DNA from: Actinomycetota bacterium | GTDB lineage: Bacteria > Actinomycetota > Acidimicrobiia > Acidimicrobiales > Ilumatobacteraceae | Reading direction: 5' to 3' | Assembly (NCBI GenBank): GCA_963169665.1 | Contig: CAUJET010000102.1 | Coordinates: 1 to 36,979, forward strand | Length of the DNA: 36,979 bases | In this document: piece after piece, positions 1-10,025 of the stretch | How the letters are laid out: each line of letters starts with the position of its first letter | How positions within the stretch are numbered: position 1 is the stretch's first letter | The notes under the pieces: model-generated | Databases searched by the model: none | What the model saw: only the letters and a program-made list of their open reading frames with translations | What the model was told of the DNA's origin: nothing | Position numbers and translations under genes: made by a program

Positions 1-391
1 CGAGCATCGCGACGTCCTCCGCGTCGTCGCGGAAATGGGTGATCGCCTCGCCGGCCGAGCCGACCGGTTGCCCTGCCTCCGGACCGCCGCTCGCCATCTG
101 GGCGGCGAGCATGTTGGCGCGCAGCAGGGTCTGGATGTGCACCCAGGCCTGGGTCCACACCAGCGCACCGGCGTGGATGGTGGCCATGCGCGCCACCTCG
201 AGTACCGCGATGCACGCGGCGATCACGTACACGCGCGAGTTGCGCCCGTCGGACACCGCGTCGAAGCCGGTGCCGAGCAGCCAGCCGATCGCCACCGGGA
301 AGGTGAAGAACAGCACGAACAGCGTCCAGCCGAGCCAGAAGGTGCGCGGCCGGTGCTGCGACGCCCGCCAGGCGAGCCGCCAGACGTTCAT
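1..391 (-). CDS. ABC exporter half-transporter, N-terminal part (cut by window edge)
   Basis: Only the first 130 codons are in the window; the reading frame runs off the left edge. The product begins MNVWRLAWRASQHRPRTFW and has a hydrophobic segment at about residues 18-41 and another around 60-85, which is the start of an ABC exporter membrane domain. The ATPase domain must lie beyond the edge. The ATG overlaps the TGA of the upstream half-transporter by four bases (ATGA, 388-391), so the two are very probably translationally coupled and form a heterodimeric exporter in the cytoplasmic membrane. The substrate cannot be told from the sequence. The family call rests on the topology and on the partner gene. 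Confidence 0.75.
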   Translation of the reverse strand, partial: MNVWRLAWRASQHRPRTFWLGWTLFVLFFTFPVAIGWLLGTGFDAVSDGRNSRVYVIAACIAVLEVARMATIHAGALVWTQAWVHIQTLLRANMLAAQMASGGPEAGQPVGSAGEAITHFRDDAEDVAML

Positions 392-2250
392 GCCGTCACC
401 CCGCCCAGGTCGGGCAGGTCGTCGAGTTCGGGCAGGTCGTCGAGCGCCTGTGCATCGACGTCGAGCGCCAGCGCGAGCAGGCGGTGGAACCGACTCGTCG
501 GGTCGGCGGCGAGCGTGGCCCGTTCTCCGTGTTCGACGACGCGACCGTGGTCGAGCACGACGATCTCGTCGACGTGCCGCAGGGTCGACAGCCGGTGCGC
601 GATCACGAGCGTCGTGCGTCTCTGCACCAGCTGTGCCACCGCAGCCTCCAGCGCTGCCTCTGTGGCGGGGTCGACCCGAGCGGTCGCCTCGTCGAGCACC
701 AGCAGATCGGGGTCGCGCAGCCACACGCGGGCGAGCGCGAGCAGTTGCGCCTCGCCGGCCGACAGCCCGGCACCGCCGGCACCGAGCTCGCGGTGGATGT
801 CACCGTCGGCGAGGGAGTCGAGGCCGGCCGAACGGAGGGCGTCCGCGACCGCCTCGTCGGTGGGTCCGGTGTCGAAGAGGGTGACGTTGTCGCGCACCGA
901 TCCCGTGAACAGCTCGACCTCCTGCGGGATCAACGCGACACGCCGGCGCAGCTCTCGCCGTGGGACGTCCCGGATCGGGACACCGCCGACCAGCACCTCG
1001 CCGTCGCTCGCGTCCACCAGGCGGAGTACCAGTCGGGACAACGTGGTCTTGCCGCTGCCCGTGCGTCCGACGACGCCCACCGACCGGCCGGCGGCGATGT
1101 GCAGGTCGATGCCGTCGAGCACCCGCTCGCTGCCGTCGGCGACACGCCGCGAGGCCTCCTCGGCGACGAGATCGGCATACGCCCGGTTCGCCTCGGGTGC
1201 CTGCCGGTACTCGAACGACACCTCGCGCAGGGTGAGCGAGAGGGGACCGGCCGGCGGTGAGGTCGTGCCGCCGTCGTCGATGCCGGGGCGCACCGCGAGC
1301 AGGTCGATCACCCGCACCATGGCCCCGTTCGCCTTCTGCACCGTCTCGAGCTGGTCGACGACGTCCTCCAACGGTCGCGAGAGCAGCAGCACGTACTGGA
1401 ACAGCAGGAACGCCGTCCCGACGGTGATCACGTCGCCCGCCACCAGCAGCGTGCCGGCGACCAGCGAGATCACCGAGCCGCCGGCGACCGACGCCTGCAC
1501 CATCCACCACATCCGCAGGAACGCTCGTTCGCGCCGCACCGAGCTCGCCATCGCGTCGGTGCTCTCCTCGACGAAGCGCCACATCGCGTGCGTCGCCGCA
1601 CCGTTCGATCGAAGGTCCTCTGCGGCGGTGAGCCGTTCCTCGATGCCGCCGTAGAGGCGGGCGTACGACCCCATCTCGTCGGACGACTCGCCGACGGCGC
1701 GATGGCGGCTCCGCACCACGGCCCACATCGCCAGCACCACGTAGGCGAACGCGCCGACCGCCAGCCGCCAGTCGACGATCGCGAGCACCACGATCATCCC
1801 GACGACGACGAAGGCGGCTCCGACGAACCGCGGCACGACCCGGCCGAGGAAGTCGCTGACCGACGTGACGTCGCCGTCCACCCGCTGGATCAGCTCGCCG
1901 GGCGTGTGCGTCCGGTGGAACTCGTGGTCGAGGCCGAGCACGTGTCGGGTGAGGTCGATGCGGATCTGGTTGGTGGTGCGCCAGGCAGTGACGGTGGCGA
2001 ACCAGGTGACCGCGACATTGATCACCTGCGCGGCGAGGGCGATCACGAGGAACACGGTCGCGAGGCGGACCAGCTGCGCGGTCGTCGCCCCGTCGGCGGC
2101 GCGGTCGACGATGCGGCGCACGACCAACGGCCCACCCAGGGCGAGGGCCGAGCTGACGGCGATGAGCGCGCCGAGACCGACCCATCGACGTGCGTCGGGG
2201 CGGAGCAGGGCGAGCAGGGCGCGCCAACGAGCGGTGCCGGGTGCGGTCAC
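388..2250 (-). CDS. ABC exporter, fused membrane and ATPase domains
   Basis: This 620-residue half-transporter has an N-terminal six-helix exporter domain (about residues 20-300) followed by a nucleotide-binding domain. Visible motifs are Walker A GRTGSGKT (395-402), the Q-loop IPQE (Q443), signature LSAGE (496-500), Walker B LLVLDE (516-521) and the H-loop IAHRL (H552). The signature reads LSAGE rather than LSGGQ, while the catalytic Glu and His are kept. The start is a GTG at 2250. The next gene downstream, a second half-transporter, overlaps it by ATGA, so a heterodimeric exporter of the lipid/drug/peptide type is likely. The 66 bases between this gene and the upstream minus-strand gene show no clear terminator. 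The substrate is unknown. Confidence 0.9.
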   Translation of the reverse strand: MTAPGTARWRALLALLRPDARRWVGLGALIAVSSALALGGPLVVRRIVDRAADGATTAQLVRLATVFLVIALAAQVINVAVTWFATVTAWRTTNQIRIDLTRHVLGLDHEFHRTHTPGELIQRVDGDVTSVSDFLGRVVPRFVGAAFVVVGMIVVLAIVDWRLAVGAFAYVVLAMWAVVRSRHRAVGESSDEMGSYARLYGGIEERLTAAEDLRSNGAATHAMWRFVEESTDAMASSVRRERAFLRMWWMVQASVAGGSVISLVAGTLLVAGDVITVGTAFLLFQYVLLLSRPLEDVVDQLETVQKANGAMVRVIDLLAVRPGIDDGGTTSPPAGPLSLTLREVSFEYRQAPEANRAYADLVAEEASRRVADGSERVLDGIDLHIAAGRSVGVVGRTGSGKTTLSRLVLRLVDASDGEVLVGGVPIRDVPRRELRRRVALIPQEVELFTGSVRDNVTLFDTGPTDEAVADALRSAGLDSLADGDIHRELGAGGAGLSAGEAQLLALARVWLRDPDLLVLDEATARVDPATEAALEAAVAQLVQRRTTLVIAHRLSTLRHVDEIVVLDHGRVVEHGERATLAADPTSRFHRLLALALDVDAQALDDLPELDDLPDLGGVTA

Positions 2251-2316
2251 GCCGGTCAGTCTCGCCCGCGGGTGGCGCCGAGGTCGCCCGAGTTTCCGCC
2301 GGAGGGTCGGCGCAGG

Positions 2317-3891
2317 TCAGCGCGTGGCGAAGGCGACGGCCACGATCGCGTCCCGGCCGCCGGTCGTCGTCACGGGCGTCGTACCGGCCGAGGCCGAGGT
2401 CGTGGTCGTCGTGCGCGGGGTCGTGGTGGTGGTGTCGTCAGCGTCGCTGTCGTCAGCGTCGCTGTCGCCGTCGTCCGGTCGCACGAGTTCGGTCACCTCA
2501 CCGCCGACGAGATCGACCCACGACACGGTGGCACCGTCGGTGTCGATCGCCGCGGTGCCGTCGGCGGAGACCGCGAGCACGCGATGGGTGAGCCGCTGGT
2601 CGATGCGGTCGGCATCCGAGGCGCCGATCAGACCGGCGACCAGGTCGTCGCCCGTTGGGTCGGCGGTGCCGAACCCGACCACACATCCGTCGGCCCCATG
2701 ACCGACGAGCGCGCCGTCGTCGAAGGACGTGACGATCACTCCCGTGCGTGCGTCGAGCAGGGTGTAGGGCCCACCGTCGTCGCCGACCGACACGCACTGG
2801 TCGGCGGTCACCGGATCGAGGAACACCTCGACCCGGTCGGCCACGTCCACCGACCGGACGAGGGCGCCCGTTGCGTCGACGAATGCGACGAATCGCTCGC
2901 CGAACAGTGCGAGACGCGTGCGACCGCCCAGCACGACCGCACCGTCGGTGATCTCGGGATCCGTGGTGACGTCGGTGCCCGGCGGCAGCGGCAGCACGGT
3001 GGCGAGCCGGGTGACCTCGTCGACCGACTCGTCACCGAAGTCGACGATCGACACCACCCCTTCGGGTGTGACGACGACCGCCGTGGCATCGCCCACGAGC
3101 ATGCCGGCGAGGATCGGTGCCGTCTCGACCGTGCCCACCCGTTCGCCGGTCGCCTGCGAGAGATCGAGCAACACGGTGTCGCCGCGGTTGGTCACCGTCA
3201 GCACGCCGTCGTCGGCGAGGTCGACCAGGGCGCCGGGCAGCGACGTCCCCGTTCCTGCCGCGACGTCGACGACCACGGTCTCCGAGCTGCGCAGATCCGT
3301 GTACGCGACATGCGTCGCCGCGTCGTCCACCCGCACCGAGCCGGGATCGGCCAGCGGGTCGTCGCCGTCGGCGAGGGCGAGCAGATCGATGGTCGTCCCG
3401 TCGCCGGCGTCGACGAGTTCGAGCCCGGTGCCGGAGGTGTCGGACACCGCGAGCAGCGACGAGCGGCCCAGCTGCCGCACCTCGTCGAACGCCACGTCGA
3501 TCGCGTCGATCGAGCCGTCCTCCAGCGACAGCACCCCGAGACCGTCGGCCGCGGGGTCGCCATCGATGCCCAGCAGCACCTTGCCGGCGAGACCGATGTC
3601 GGTGACGCCCAGCAGGTCGGTGGTGGCATCGGCGACCTCGTCGCCGTCGCGATCGAGCACCGACACGGCGCCGTCGGCGCGCTGCACCACCACGACGTCC
3701 CAGCTCCTGGTCCCACCGTCGGCCCCGTCGTCGCCGCTGTCGTCACCTCGGAACGTGAACCACAGCCCGCCGCCGACCAGGGCCAGCACCACGACGGCCA
3801 CGATGGCGCGACGCAGGGCGTAGTTCGGCCGGTCGCGCCCGCTGCCGTAGTGCTCGTCGTCGGCCGATGGCGGCGGCCAGGGGTTGCCCAT
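2317..3891 (-). CDS. Membrane-anchored protein with predicted extracellular beta-repeat domain, function unknown
   Basis: The 524-residue product has a short proline-rich cytoplasmic start, one membrane segment (about residues 29-47) without a lipobox or obvious cleavage site, and then a large acidic domain of recurring short beta-type phrases (VSVLDRDGDEV, GVVSIVDFGD, TGVIVTSFDDG). Together these suggest a beta-propeller, but I cannot assign a family. Near the C-terminus comes an Asp/Ser-rich stretch built on a 15-bp tandem duplication (2434-2463), a Thr-rich low-complexity stretch, and a final hydrophobic segment. A type II membrane protein with its domain outside the cell is likely. The ATG at 3891 has GAGG five bases upstream and a TAACGT box eight bases upstream. 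Function is not recognised. Confidence 0.75.
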   Translation of the reverse strand: MGNPWPPPSADDEHYGSGRDRPNYALRRAIVAVVVLALVGGGLWFTFRGDDSGDDGADGGTRSWDVVVVQRADGAVSVLDRDGDEVADATTDLLGVTDIGLAGKVLLGIDGDPAADGLGVLSLEDGSIDAIDVAFDEVRQLGRSSLLAVSDTSGTGLELVDAGDGTTIDLLALADGDDPLADPGSVRVDDAATHVAYTDLRSSETVVVDVAAGTGTSLPGALVDLADDGVLTVTNRGDTVLLDLSQATGERVGTVETAPILAGMLVGDATAVVVTPEGVVSIVDFGDESVDEVTRLATVLPLPPGTDVTTDPEITDGAVVLGGRTRLALFGERFVAFVDATGALVRSVDVADRVEVFLDPVTADQCVSVGDDGGPYTLLDARTGVIVTSFDDGALVGHGADGCVVGFGTADPTGDDLVAGLIGASDADRIDQRLTHRVLAVSADGTAAIDTDGATVSWVDLVGGEVTELVRPDDGDSDADDSDADDTTTTTPRTTTTTSASAGTTPVTTTGGRDAIVAVAFATR

Positions 3892-3899
3892 GACGCCTC

Positions 3900-3905
3900 A
3901 CGTTA
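3900..3905 (-). promoter_or_regulatory. Candidate -10 box (TAACGT) upstream of the membrane-anchored protein
   Basis: On the minus strand TAACGT lies eight bases before the ATG at 3891, which would put the transcript start at or very near the start codon. It matches the TAnnnT pattern of several other genes here. A GAGG sequence between the box and the ATG could also serve as a ribosome site. The remaining divergent spacer up to gpsA (3906-4115) shows no other clear element. Confidence 0.4.
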
Positions 3906-4115
3906 CGCGTCGGCCCGCCGTTCGACGCGTGACCTCGCCAGGTCGTCGTCCCGTCGTCGCTGCCGTCGTCCACCCGATACGGTGACCGCATCCGGCCGGG
4001 TGCCGGGAGCGGTCGGGGGGACCGCCGCGAGCGCACCGCAACTCGGTGTCGGCGTGGGACGTCCACGTCGCCGCACCGGGTGTGCACGCTCGCGATCGAC
4101 ACGAGGGGGAGACCG

Positions 4116-5123
<1,008 letters not shown>

Positions 5124-5129
5124 CACGGT

Positions 5130-5151
5130 CCGGCCGGGATGATCCGGCCGG
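5130..5151. terminator. GC hairpin between convergent gpsA and helicase genes
   Basis: CCGGCCGG (5130-5137) and CCGGCCGG (5144-5151) form a perfect 8-bp stem around a six-base loop GATGAT. It fills the 38-base gap between two convergent stop codons, so it could end transcription from both sides. There is no T-tract, as is common for actinobacterial hairpins. Confidence 0.6.
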
Positions 5152-5161
5152 CACCGCACCG

Positions 5162-6427
5162 TCAGCGGCGTGTGGCCGCGACGTCGACCGAGCCGATCGT
5201 GCCCGGGCGTCGGACTGCGGCCAGCTCGGCCAACTGCTCGTCGATCGCCTCGCGCACCGCGGCGGGTTCGATCGTCGTGAGGTCGGGTTCGCCCAGTTCG
5301 GCGTCCACCCCTGCCTCGGCGATCAGGTGCCGGGCGTGGGCCTCGTTGAACGGCGACACGAACGACACGACCGTCCCCACCGCACCGGCCCGCCCGGTGC
5401 GCCCGGCGCGGTGCACGTAGTCCTTCGGGTCGACCGGCAGGTCGTACTGCACCACGCAGGCGACGTCGTCGACGTGGATGCCCCGGGCCGCGACGTCGGT
5501 GGCCACCAGCGCCTGCACCTCACCGCGCGCGAACTGGTCGAGCGCGGCCTCGCGCTTGAGCTGCGAGTTGCCGCCGTGCAGCACTGCAGTGCGGATCTGT
5601 CCACGGGAGAGCCGCTTCGCGATGCGGTCGGCGCCGTGGCGGGTGCGGCTGAACACGACCGTCGCCCCACTGCGCTTCACCAGCTTCACGAGCAGGTCGG
5701 GCCGGGCCGCGTCGTGGACGAACCACCACAGATGCCGGATCGGTGCGAGCTCGGGCGGCGCCACCTCGTGCACGACCGGCTCGCGCTGGTAGTCGCGCAC
5801 GAGCACGTCGACGTCGCCGTCGAGGGTGGCCGAGAACAGCATCGTCTGCCGGTCGTCGGGCACGAGGGCGAGCAGCTCCCGAACCTGCGGCAGGAACCCG
5901 AGGTCGGCCATCCGGTCCGCCTCGTCCACCACTGCGATGCGCACGGCGCCGAGGGTCATCAGGCCCTGGCCCAGCAGGTCGAGGAGCCGCCCCGGTGTCG
6001 CCACCGCGATGTCGACGCCGGCGTGCAGCGCGGCGATCTGTGGCTCGAACGCCGCGCCGCCCTGCAGGACGTGCACGCGCAACCCACGTGCGGCCGCCAC
6101 CGGGGCGAGCTCCGCACCGATCTGGCGGGCCAGCTCCCGCGTCGGGGCGAGCACCAGCGCACCCGGCGCATCGGGTGCGGCGTGCACCGTGCGCTCGACG
6201 ATGGGGATACCGAACGCCAGCGTCTTGCCCGAGCCGGTGGGGGCCTTGCCACACACGTCGCGTCCGGCGAGCGCGTCGGGGATCGTGAGCGTCTGCACCG
6301 GGAACGGTCGGTCGACGCCCATCGTCGCGAGCGCGTCGACGAGATCCGCGGCGACGCCGAGCGATGCGAACGAACCGTCGACGGGCGCTTCGTCGCGCTC
6401 GCCGGTCACCGATGCCACGGACGTCAC
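5162..6427 (-). CDS. DEAD-box ATP-dependent RNA helicase
   Basis: The 421-residue product has the full set of DEAD-box motifs: Q-motif (FASLGV...PFPVQ, about 20-45), motif I APTGSGKT (62-69), Ia PTRELA, Ib TPGRLLDL, II DEAD (168-171), III SAT (199-201), IV VVFSRTR, V ATDVAARGIHV and VI HRAGRTGRAG. It should unwind or remodel RNA, for example in ribosome assembly or RNA decay. It is a compact core without the long basic C-terminal tail of CsdA-type helicases. The GTG at 6427 overlaps the TGA of the upstream oxidoreductase (GTGA); two more GTG codons lie at 6418 and 6409, so the exact start is uncertain. The frame stays open upstream, but that part is antisense-like noise inside the neighbouring gene. 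Confidence 0.93.
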   Translation of the reverse strand: MTSVASVTGERDEAPVDGSFASLGVAADLVDALATMGVDRPFPVQTLTIPDALAGRDVCGKAPTGSGKTLAFGIPIVERTVHAAPDAPGALVLAPTRELARQIGAELAPVAAARGLRVHVLQGGAAFEPQIAALHAGVDIAVATPGRLLDLLGQGLMTLGAVRIAVVDEADRMADLGFLPQVRELLALVPDDRQTMLFSATLDGDVDVLVRDYQREPVVHEVAPPELAPIRHLWWFVHDAARPDLLVKLVKRSGATVVFSRTRHGADRIAKRLSRGQIRTAVLHGGNSQLKREAALDQFARGEVQALVATDVAARGIHVDDVACVVQYDLPVDPKDYVHRAGRTGRAGAVGTVVSFVSPFNEAHARHLIAEAGVDAELGEPDLTTIEPAAVREAIDEQLAELAAVRRPGTIGSVDVAATRR

Positions 6428-9400
6428 GATCCGCCGAACCGGGCGAGCCGCTCGCCCAGTTCGGCGCGGTACTGCTGCATCCGGCCGCGCTTGAGGTGCT
6501 CGTAGCCGCGCACCTGGTCGGGCAGCGACGCGATCGCGATCGCCTCCGCTGCCCGCTCGGGACCGAAGCCCGCGACCAGCCGATCGACGGCGTCCACGTA
6601 CTCGGCCACCATCGCCCGCTCCGCTCGCCGCAGCGAGGCGAGGCCGAACAGGTCGAGCGGCGTGCCGCGCACACGACGACCGGCGCGCAGCGCCACCATC
6701 GCCGGGGTGGCCCACCACCCGAGCCGGATCTTGTGCCGCAGGCCCATCGCCCGGAGCAACGGAGGGTGCAGGTTCCACCGCACCCTCGCGCCCGGTCCGG
6801 CGACGGTCTCGGCCGCCTCGCGTGAGGAGGGGAGCAGCAGGAGTCGGGCCACCTCGTACTCGTCCTTGTACGCCATCAACCGGTGCAGGTGCACGGCGAC
6901 GGCGCGGGTGAACGCCGGATCGTCGCAGCCGGCGGCGCGGGCGACCACGTCGCGGAAGCTGGTCGCGTACCGCGTCGACTGATAGCCGACGAGATCGTCG
7001 GCGAGTCGGTCGATCAGCTGCTCCAGCGGCTCGGGCCCGGGCTCGGCCACGGAGGCACCGCGGAGCGGTGCCGGTCCCTCGGACGCCACCGTGTGCGCAT
7101 CGCGCCGGCCGAGCCGGAACGCGGCCACGTTCTTGTCGACCGCGACGCCGTTGAGGGCGATGGCCTCCTCGATCCGATCGGGATGCACGGGCACCGCGCC
7201 CTCCTGGACGGCGACGCCCAGCAGATAGACGTTCGCCATCGCTGCGTCACCGAGCGCCGCCGTCGTCGCGGCGATCGCGTCGAAGGTCGTCGTCGAGCGG
7301 CTCGACGCGCGCACCCGGTCGAGCGCCTCGTCGCGGGGGAACGCCAGGGTCGGCCGCACCACCATCGACCCGGTGCCCACCGCCGCGCTCGACGCGACCA
7401 CCATGGTCCGCCCCGGTGCCGCCCCGGCGATGTGGGCGTCGCTCGCGGCGACCAGGAGATCGAACGCCAGCAGGGCGTCGACGGAGCCGGTGCTCGCCCG
7501 GTTCGACGAGCGCGGGGTGCCCCTCGTGAGCCGCACGTCGCTGACGACCGGGCCGGCCTTCTGCGACAGGCCGGTCTGGTCGAGGCCACGCACCTGGAAC
7601 CCGTCGAGCATCGCGGCCGTGCCGATGATCTGCGCGACCGTCACGACGCCGGTGCCCCCGATGCCGCTCAGGCGGATCGTGCAGTCGTCGGAGTCGACCA
7701 CGATCGACGGTGCGGGCAGCGTGTCGGCGTCGACGACGGATCCCGTGCGACCGCCACCGCGCTGCGGCTTCGCCCGCCTGCGGCGACGCCTCGACGGACG
7801 CACGGTGAGGAACGACGGGCAGTCGCCCTCGACGCAGCTCGCATCCAGATTGCAGCTCGCCTGGTCGATCGCGGTCTTGCGGCCGAACGGCGTGTCCACC
7901 GGCTGCACGCTGAGGCAGTTGCTCTTCGCCCCGCAGTCGCCGCATCCCTCGCACACGCGCTGGTCGATCAGCACGCGCCATCCGGGCTGTGCGGCACGGC
8001 CGCGCTTGCGGTCGCGGCGCAGTTCGGCGGCACAGCGCTGATCGTGGATCAACACCGTCGTGCCCGCGACGCCGGCGAGCGTGCGCTGGGCCTCGAGGAT
8101 CCGGTCGCGCGACCAGACCTCCACCCCGAGCGGCAGGGTGACGCCTCGGTAGCGGCCCGGGTCGTCGGTGGTGATCAGCACGCGGCGCACGCCCTCGGCG
8201 AGGAACACCGTCGACAGCGCCGGCACGTCGAGTTGACCGCACGGCAGTTGGCCGCCCGTCATCGAGACGGCCCCGTTGTAGAGCACCTTGTAGGTGATGT
8301 TCGTCCCGCTCGCGACCGCGGCGCGCACGGCGAGCATGCCCGAGTGGAACAGCGTGCCGTCGCCGATGTTCTGGATCAGGTGCGGCTCGTCGACGAACGG
8401 TGCCATGCCGAACCACTGGGCGCCCTCGTTGCCCATCGCCGTGACGCCGACGATCTGGCCGAACGGGCCCTGGTCCATCAGCATCACCATCGTGTGACAC
8501 CCGATGCCGCCGCCGACGAGGGCGCCCTCGGGAGCCCGTGTGGACGTGTTGTGCGGGCAGCCGGAGCAGAAGTACGGGGTGCGGTTCACCGACAGGGGGA
8601 TCAGCCGTCGGTCGGCCACCGCCGGCGGGGGCGGCGCCAGCCGGTCGGGCGCGAGGCGCTGCTCGAGCCGCGAGCGAAGCCGGGGCGCGATCACGTCGGC
8701 CGTCAGCGAGCCGGTCGGCGGCAGCAACGGCGTGCCGTCGGGCGAGCGCTTCCCGGTGACCACCGGCCGGTCGGCCAGCGGGTACAGCGCCTCGATGACG
8801 CGGCCCTCGAGCAGACCCGTCTTGTCCTCGACGACCACCACCTCGGCGAGGCCGGCGGCGAAGTCGCGGACGGTCGCGGTGTCGAGTGGCCACGGCATAC
8901 GCAGGTGCAGCAGCCGCACGCCGGCGGCGCGCAGGTCGTCGTCGGTGCGCAGGCCGAGGAGCCGCAGGGCCTCACGGGTCTCACCAGCCGTGCTGCCACT
9001 CGCCACGACGCCGATCCAGTCGTCGGGCCCGCGGACAGCGACCCGGTTGAGGCCGTTCTCGATGCCGTACCGCAGCGCGACCTCGAGCCGCACCTCGTGG
9101 AACTCCCGCTCGACGTCGAGCGTGTACGGCGTGAGCAGGCGGCCTGTTGGGGTCGCCCGGTACGGCACGCGTCCGCGGGGCCCGTCCACCTCCACCACCG
9201 GCAGCACCGGCACGAACCGGTCGGGGTGCAGTTCCACGGTCCCGGTGCCGTCGGCCACCGCCTCGATCACCTTGATCGCGCTCCACAGACCCGACGCCCG
9301 CGACATCGCGATGGCGTGGCGGCCGAGGTCGAGCGCGTCCTGCACGTCGGCGGGGAACAGCGTCGGCAGCCGCAGGTCGATCAGCGAGGCGTCGCACGAC

Positions 9401-9921
9401 GACGGCAGCGTCGAGCTCTTCGCGCTCGGGTCCTCGCCCACGAGCGCGACCGCACCGCCGAGATGGGAGGTGCCGGCGAACAGCGCGTGACGCAGCGCGT
9501 CGCCGGCGCGGTCGAGGCCCGGGGTCTTGCCGTACCAGACGCCGACCACGCCGTCGTACCGCGACGAGTCGAGGGTGACGCTCAGCTGCGAGCCCATCAC
9601 GGCGGTGGCGGCGAGCTCTTCGTTGAGCGCCGGCCGGTGGACGAGGTGATGGCCGGCAGCGGTGGCGAGGGCGGCCACGGTGTCGGCGTCGCGGTCGTAC
9701 CCAGCGAGCGGGCTGCCCGGATAGCCGGTGACGAACGCAGCGGTCCGCAGGCCCGCGGCGCGGTCGATCCGCAGCTGTTCGAACGGGAGACGCGCGAGCG
9801 CCTGGGCGCCGCTCATGAACACGACGCCGTCGTCGCCGAGGTAGCGGTCGTCGAGGCGGTACGCGTTCACGGGGTGTGTCGAGGCGCGTGCCACCGAGGC
9901 ATCCGGATCATGGAGGACCAC
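6424..9921 (-). CDS. Indolepyruvate ferredoxin oxidoreductase, single-chain (IorA-IorB fusion type)
   Basis: This large enzyme (about 1165 residues) oxidatively decarboxylates aryl- or branched-chain 2-oxoacids to acyl-CoA with ferredoxin as acceptor. In order it has an N-terminal pyrimidine-binding region (FVTGYPGSPLAGYD, NEELAATAVMGSQ), a central thiamine-diphosphate domain (FCSGCPHNTS near residue 450, GIGCHTM, NIGDGTLFHSG), a cysteine-rich ferredoxin-like segment (CEGCGDC...C and CNLDASCVEGDC, about 655-705), and a C-terminal gamma-type domain beginning GIGGTGVVTVAQ (about 752). I chose the GTG at 9921, which has GGGAG nine bases upstream. An in-frame ATG at 10017 is possible, but the extra residues are repetitive Arg/Ser/Ala and would intrude on the ybaK-type promoter. 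Its stop overlaps the helicase start. Confidence 0.9.
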   Translation of the reverse strand: MVLHDPDASVARASTHPVNAYRLDDRYLGDDGVVFMSGAQALARLPFEQLRIDRAAGLRTAAFVTGYPGSPLAGYDRDADTVAALATAAGHHLVHRPALNEELAATAVMGSQLSVTLDSSRYDGVVGVWYGKTPGLDRAGDALRHALFAGTSHLGGAVALVGEDPSAKSSTLPSSCDASLIDLRLPTLFPADVQDALDLGRHAIAMSRASGLWSAIKVIEAVADGTGTVELHPDRFVPVLPVVEVDGPRGRVPYRATPTGRLLTPYTLDVEREFHEVRLEVALRYGIENGLNRVAVRGPDDWIGVVASGSTAGETREALRLLGLRTDDDLRAAGVRLLHLRMPWPLDTATVRDFAAGLAEVVVVEDKTGLLEGRVIEALYPLADRPVVTGKRSPDGTPLLPPTGSLTADVIAPRLRSRLEQRLAPDRLAPPPPAVADRRLIPLSVNRTPYFCSGCPHNTSTRAPEGALVGGGIGCHTMVMLMDQGPFGQIVGVTAMGNEGAQWFGMAPFVDEPHLIQNIGDGTLFHSGMLAVRAAVASGTNITYKVLYNGAVSMTGGQLPCGQLDVPALSTVFLAEGVRRVLITTDDPGRYRGVTLPLGVEVWSRDRILEAQRTLAGVAGTTVLIHDQRCAAELRRDRKRGRAAQPGWRVLIDQRVCEGCGDCGAKSNCLSVQPVDTPFGRKTAIDQASCNLDASCVEGDCPSFLTVRPSRRRRRRAKPQRGGGRTGSVVDADTLPAPSIVVDSDDCTIRLSGIGGTGVVTVAQIIGTAAMLDGFQVRGLDQTGLSQKAGPVVSDVRLTRGTPRSSNRASTGSVDALLAFDLLVAASDAHIAGAAPGRTMVVASSAAVGTGSMVVRPTLAFPRDEALDRVRASSRSTTTFDAIAATTAALGDAAMANVYLLGVAVQEGAVPVHPDRIEEAIALNGVAVDKNVAAFRLGRRDAHTVASEGPAPLRGASVAEPGPEPLEQLIDRLADDLVGYQSTRYATSFRDVVARAAGCDDPAFTRAVAVHLHRLMAYKDEYEVARLLLLPSSREAAETVAGPGARVRWNLHPPLLRAMGLRHKIRLGWWATPAMVALRAGRRVRGTPLDLFGLASLRRAERAMVAEYVDAVDRLVAGFGPERAAEAIAIASLPDQVRGYEHLKRGRMQQYRAELGERLARFGGS

Positions 9922-9968
9922 GGCGTCAGTCTCCCAGAGCCGGTGGGAGCCGTCGAGCGTGCGTGCCC

Positions 9969-9992
9969 GGGCGCTTCCACGGGCGCTTCCAC
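9969..9992. repeat. Tandem repeat, 12-bp unit, two copies
   Basis: GGGCGCTTCCAC occurs twice in direct tandem in the divergent spacer between the oxidoreductase and the YbaK-type gene. A third partial copy (GGGCG) follows at 9993. Confidence 0.8.
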
Positions 9993-10011
9993 GGGCGAGA
10001 GACCGGGTCGA

Positions 10012-10017
10012 TACCAT
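10012..10017 (+). promoter_or_regulatory. Candidate -10 box (TACCAT) for the YbaK-type gene
   Basis: TACCAT lies eight bases before the GTG at 10026. There is no ribosome-binding sequence in between, which suggests a leaderless transcript. Confidence 0.4.
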
Positions 10018-10025
10018 CGCCGACC

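Noticed and set aside
6428..6778. N-terminal extension of the helicase to 6778
   Set aside because: This stretch lies inside the 3' end of the oxidoreductase gene, encodes no helicase motif and is Arg/Gly/Ala-rich noise; the GTGA overlap gives a better start.
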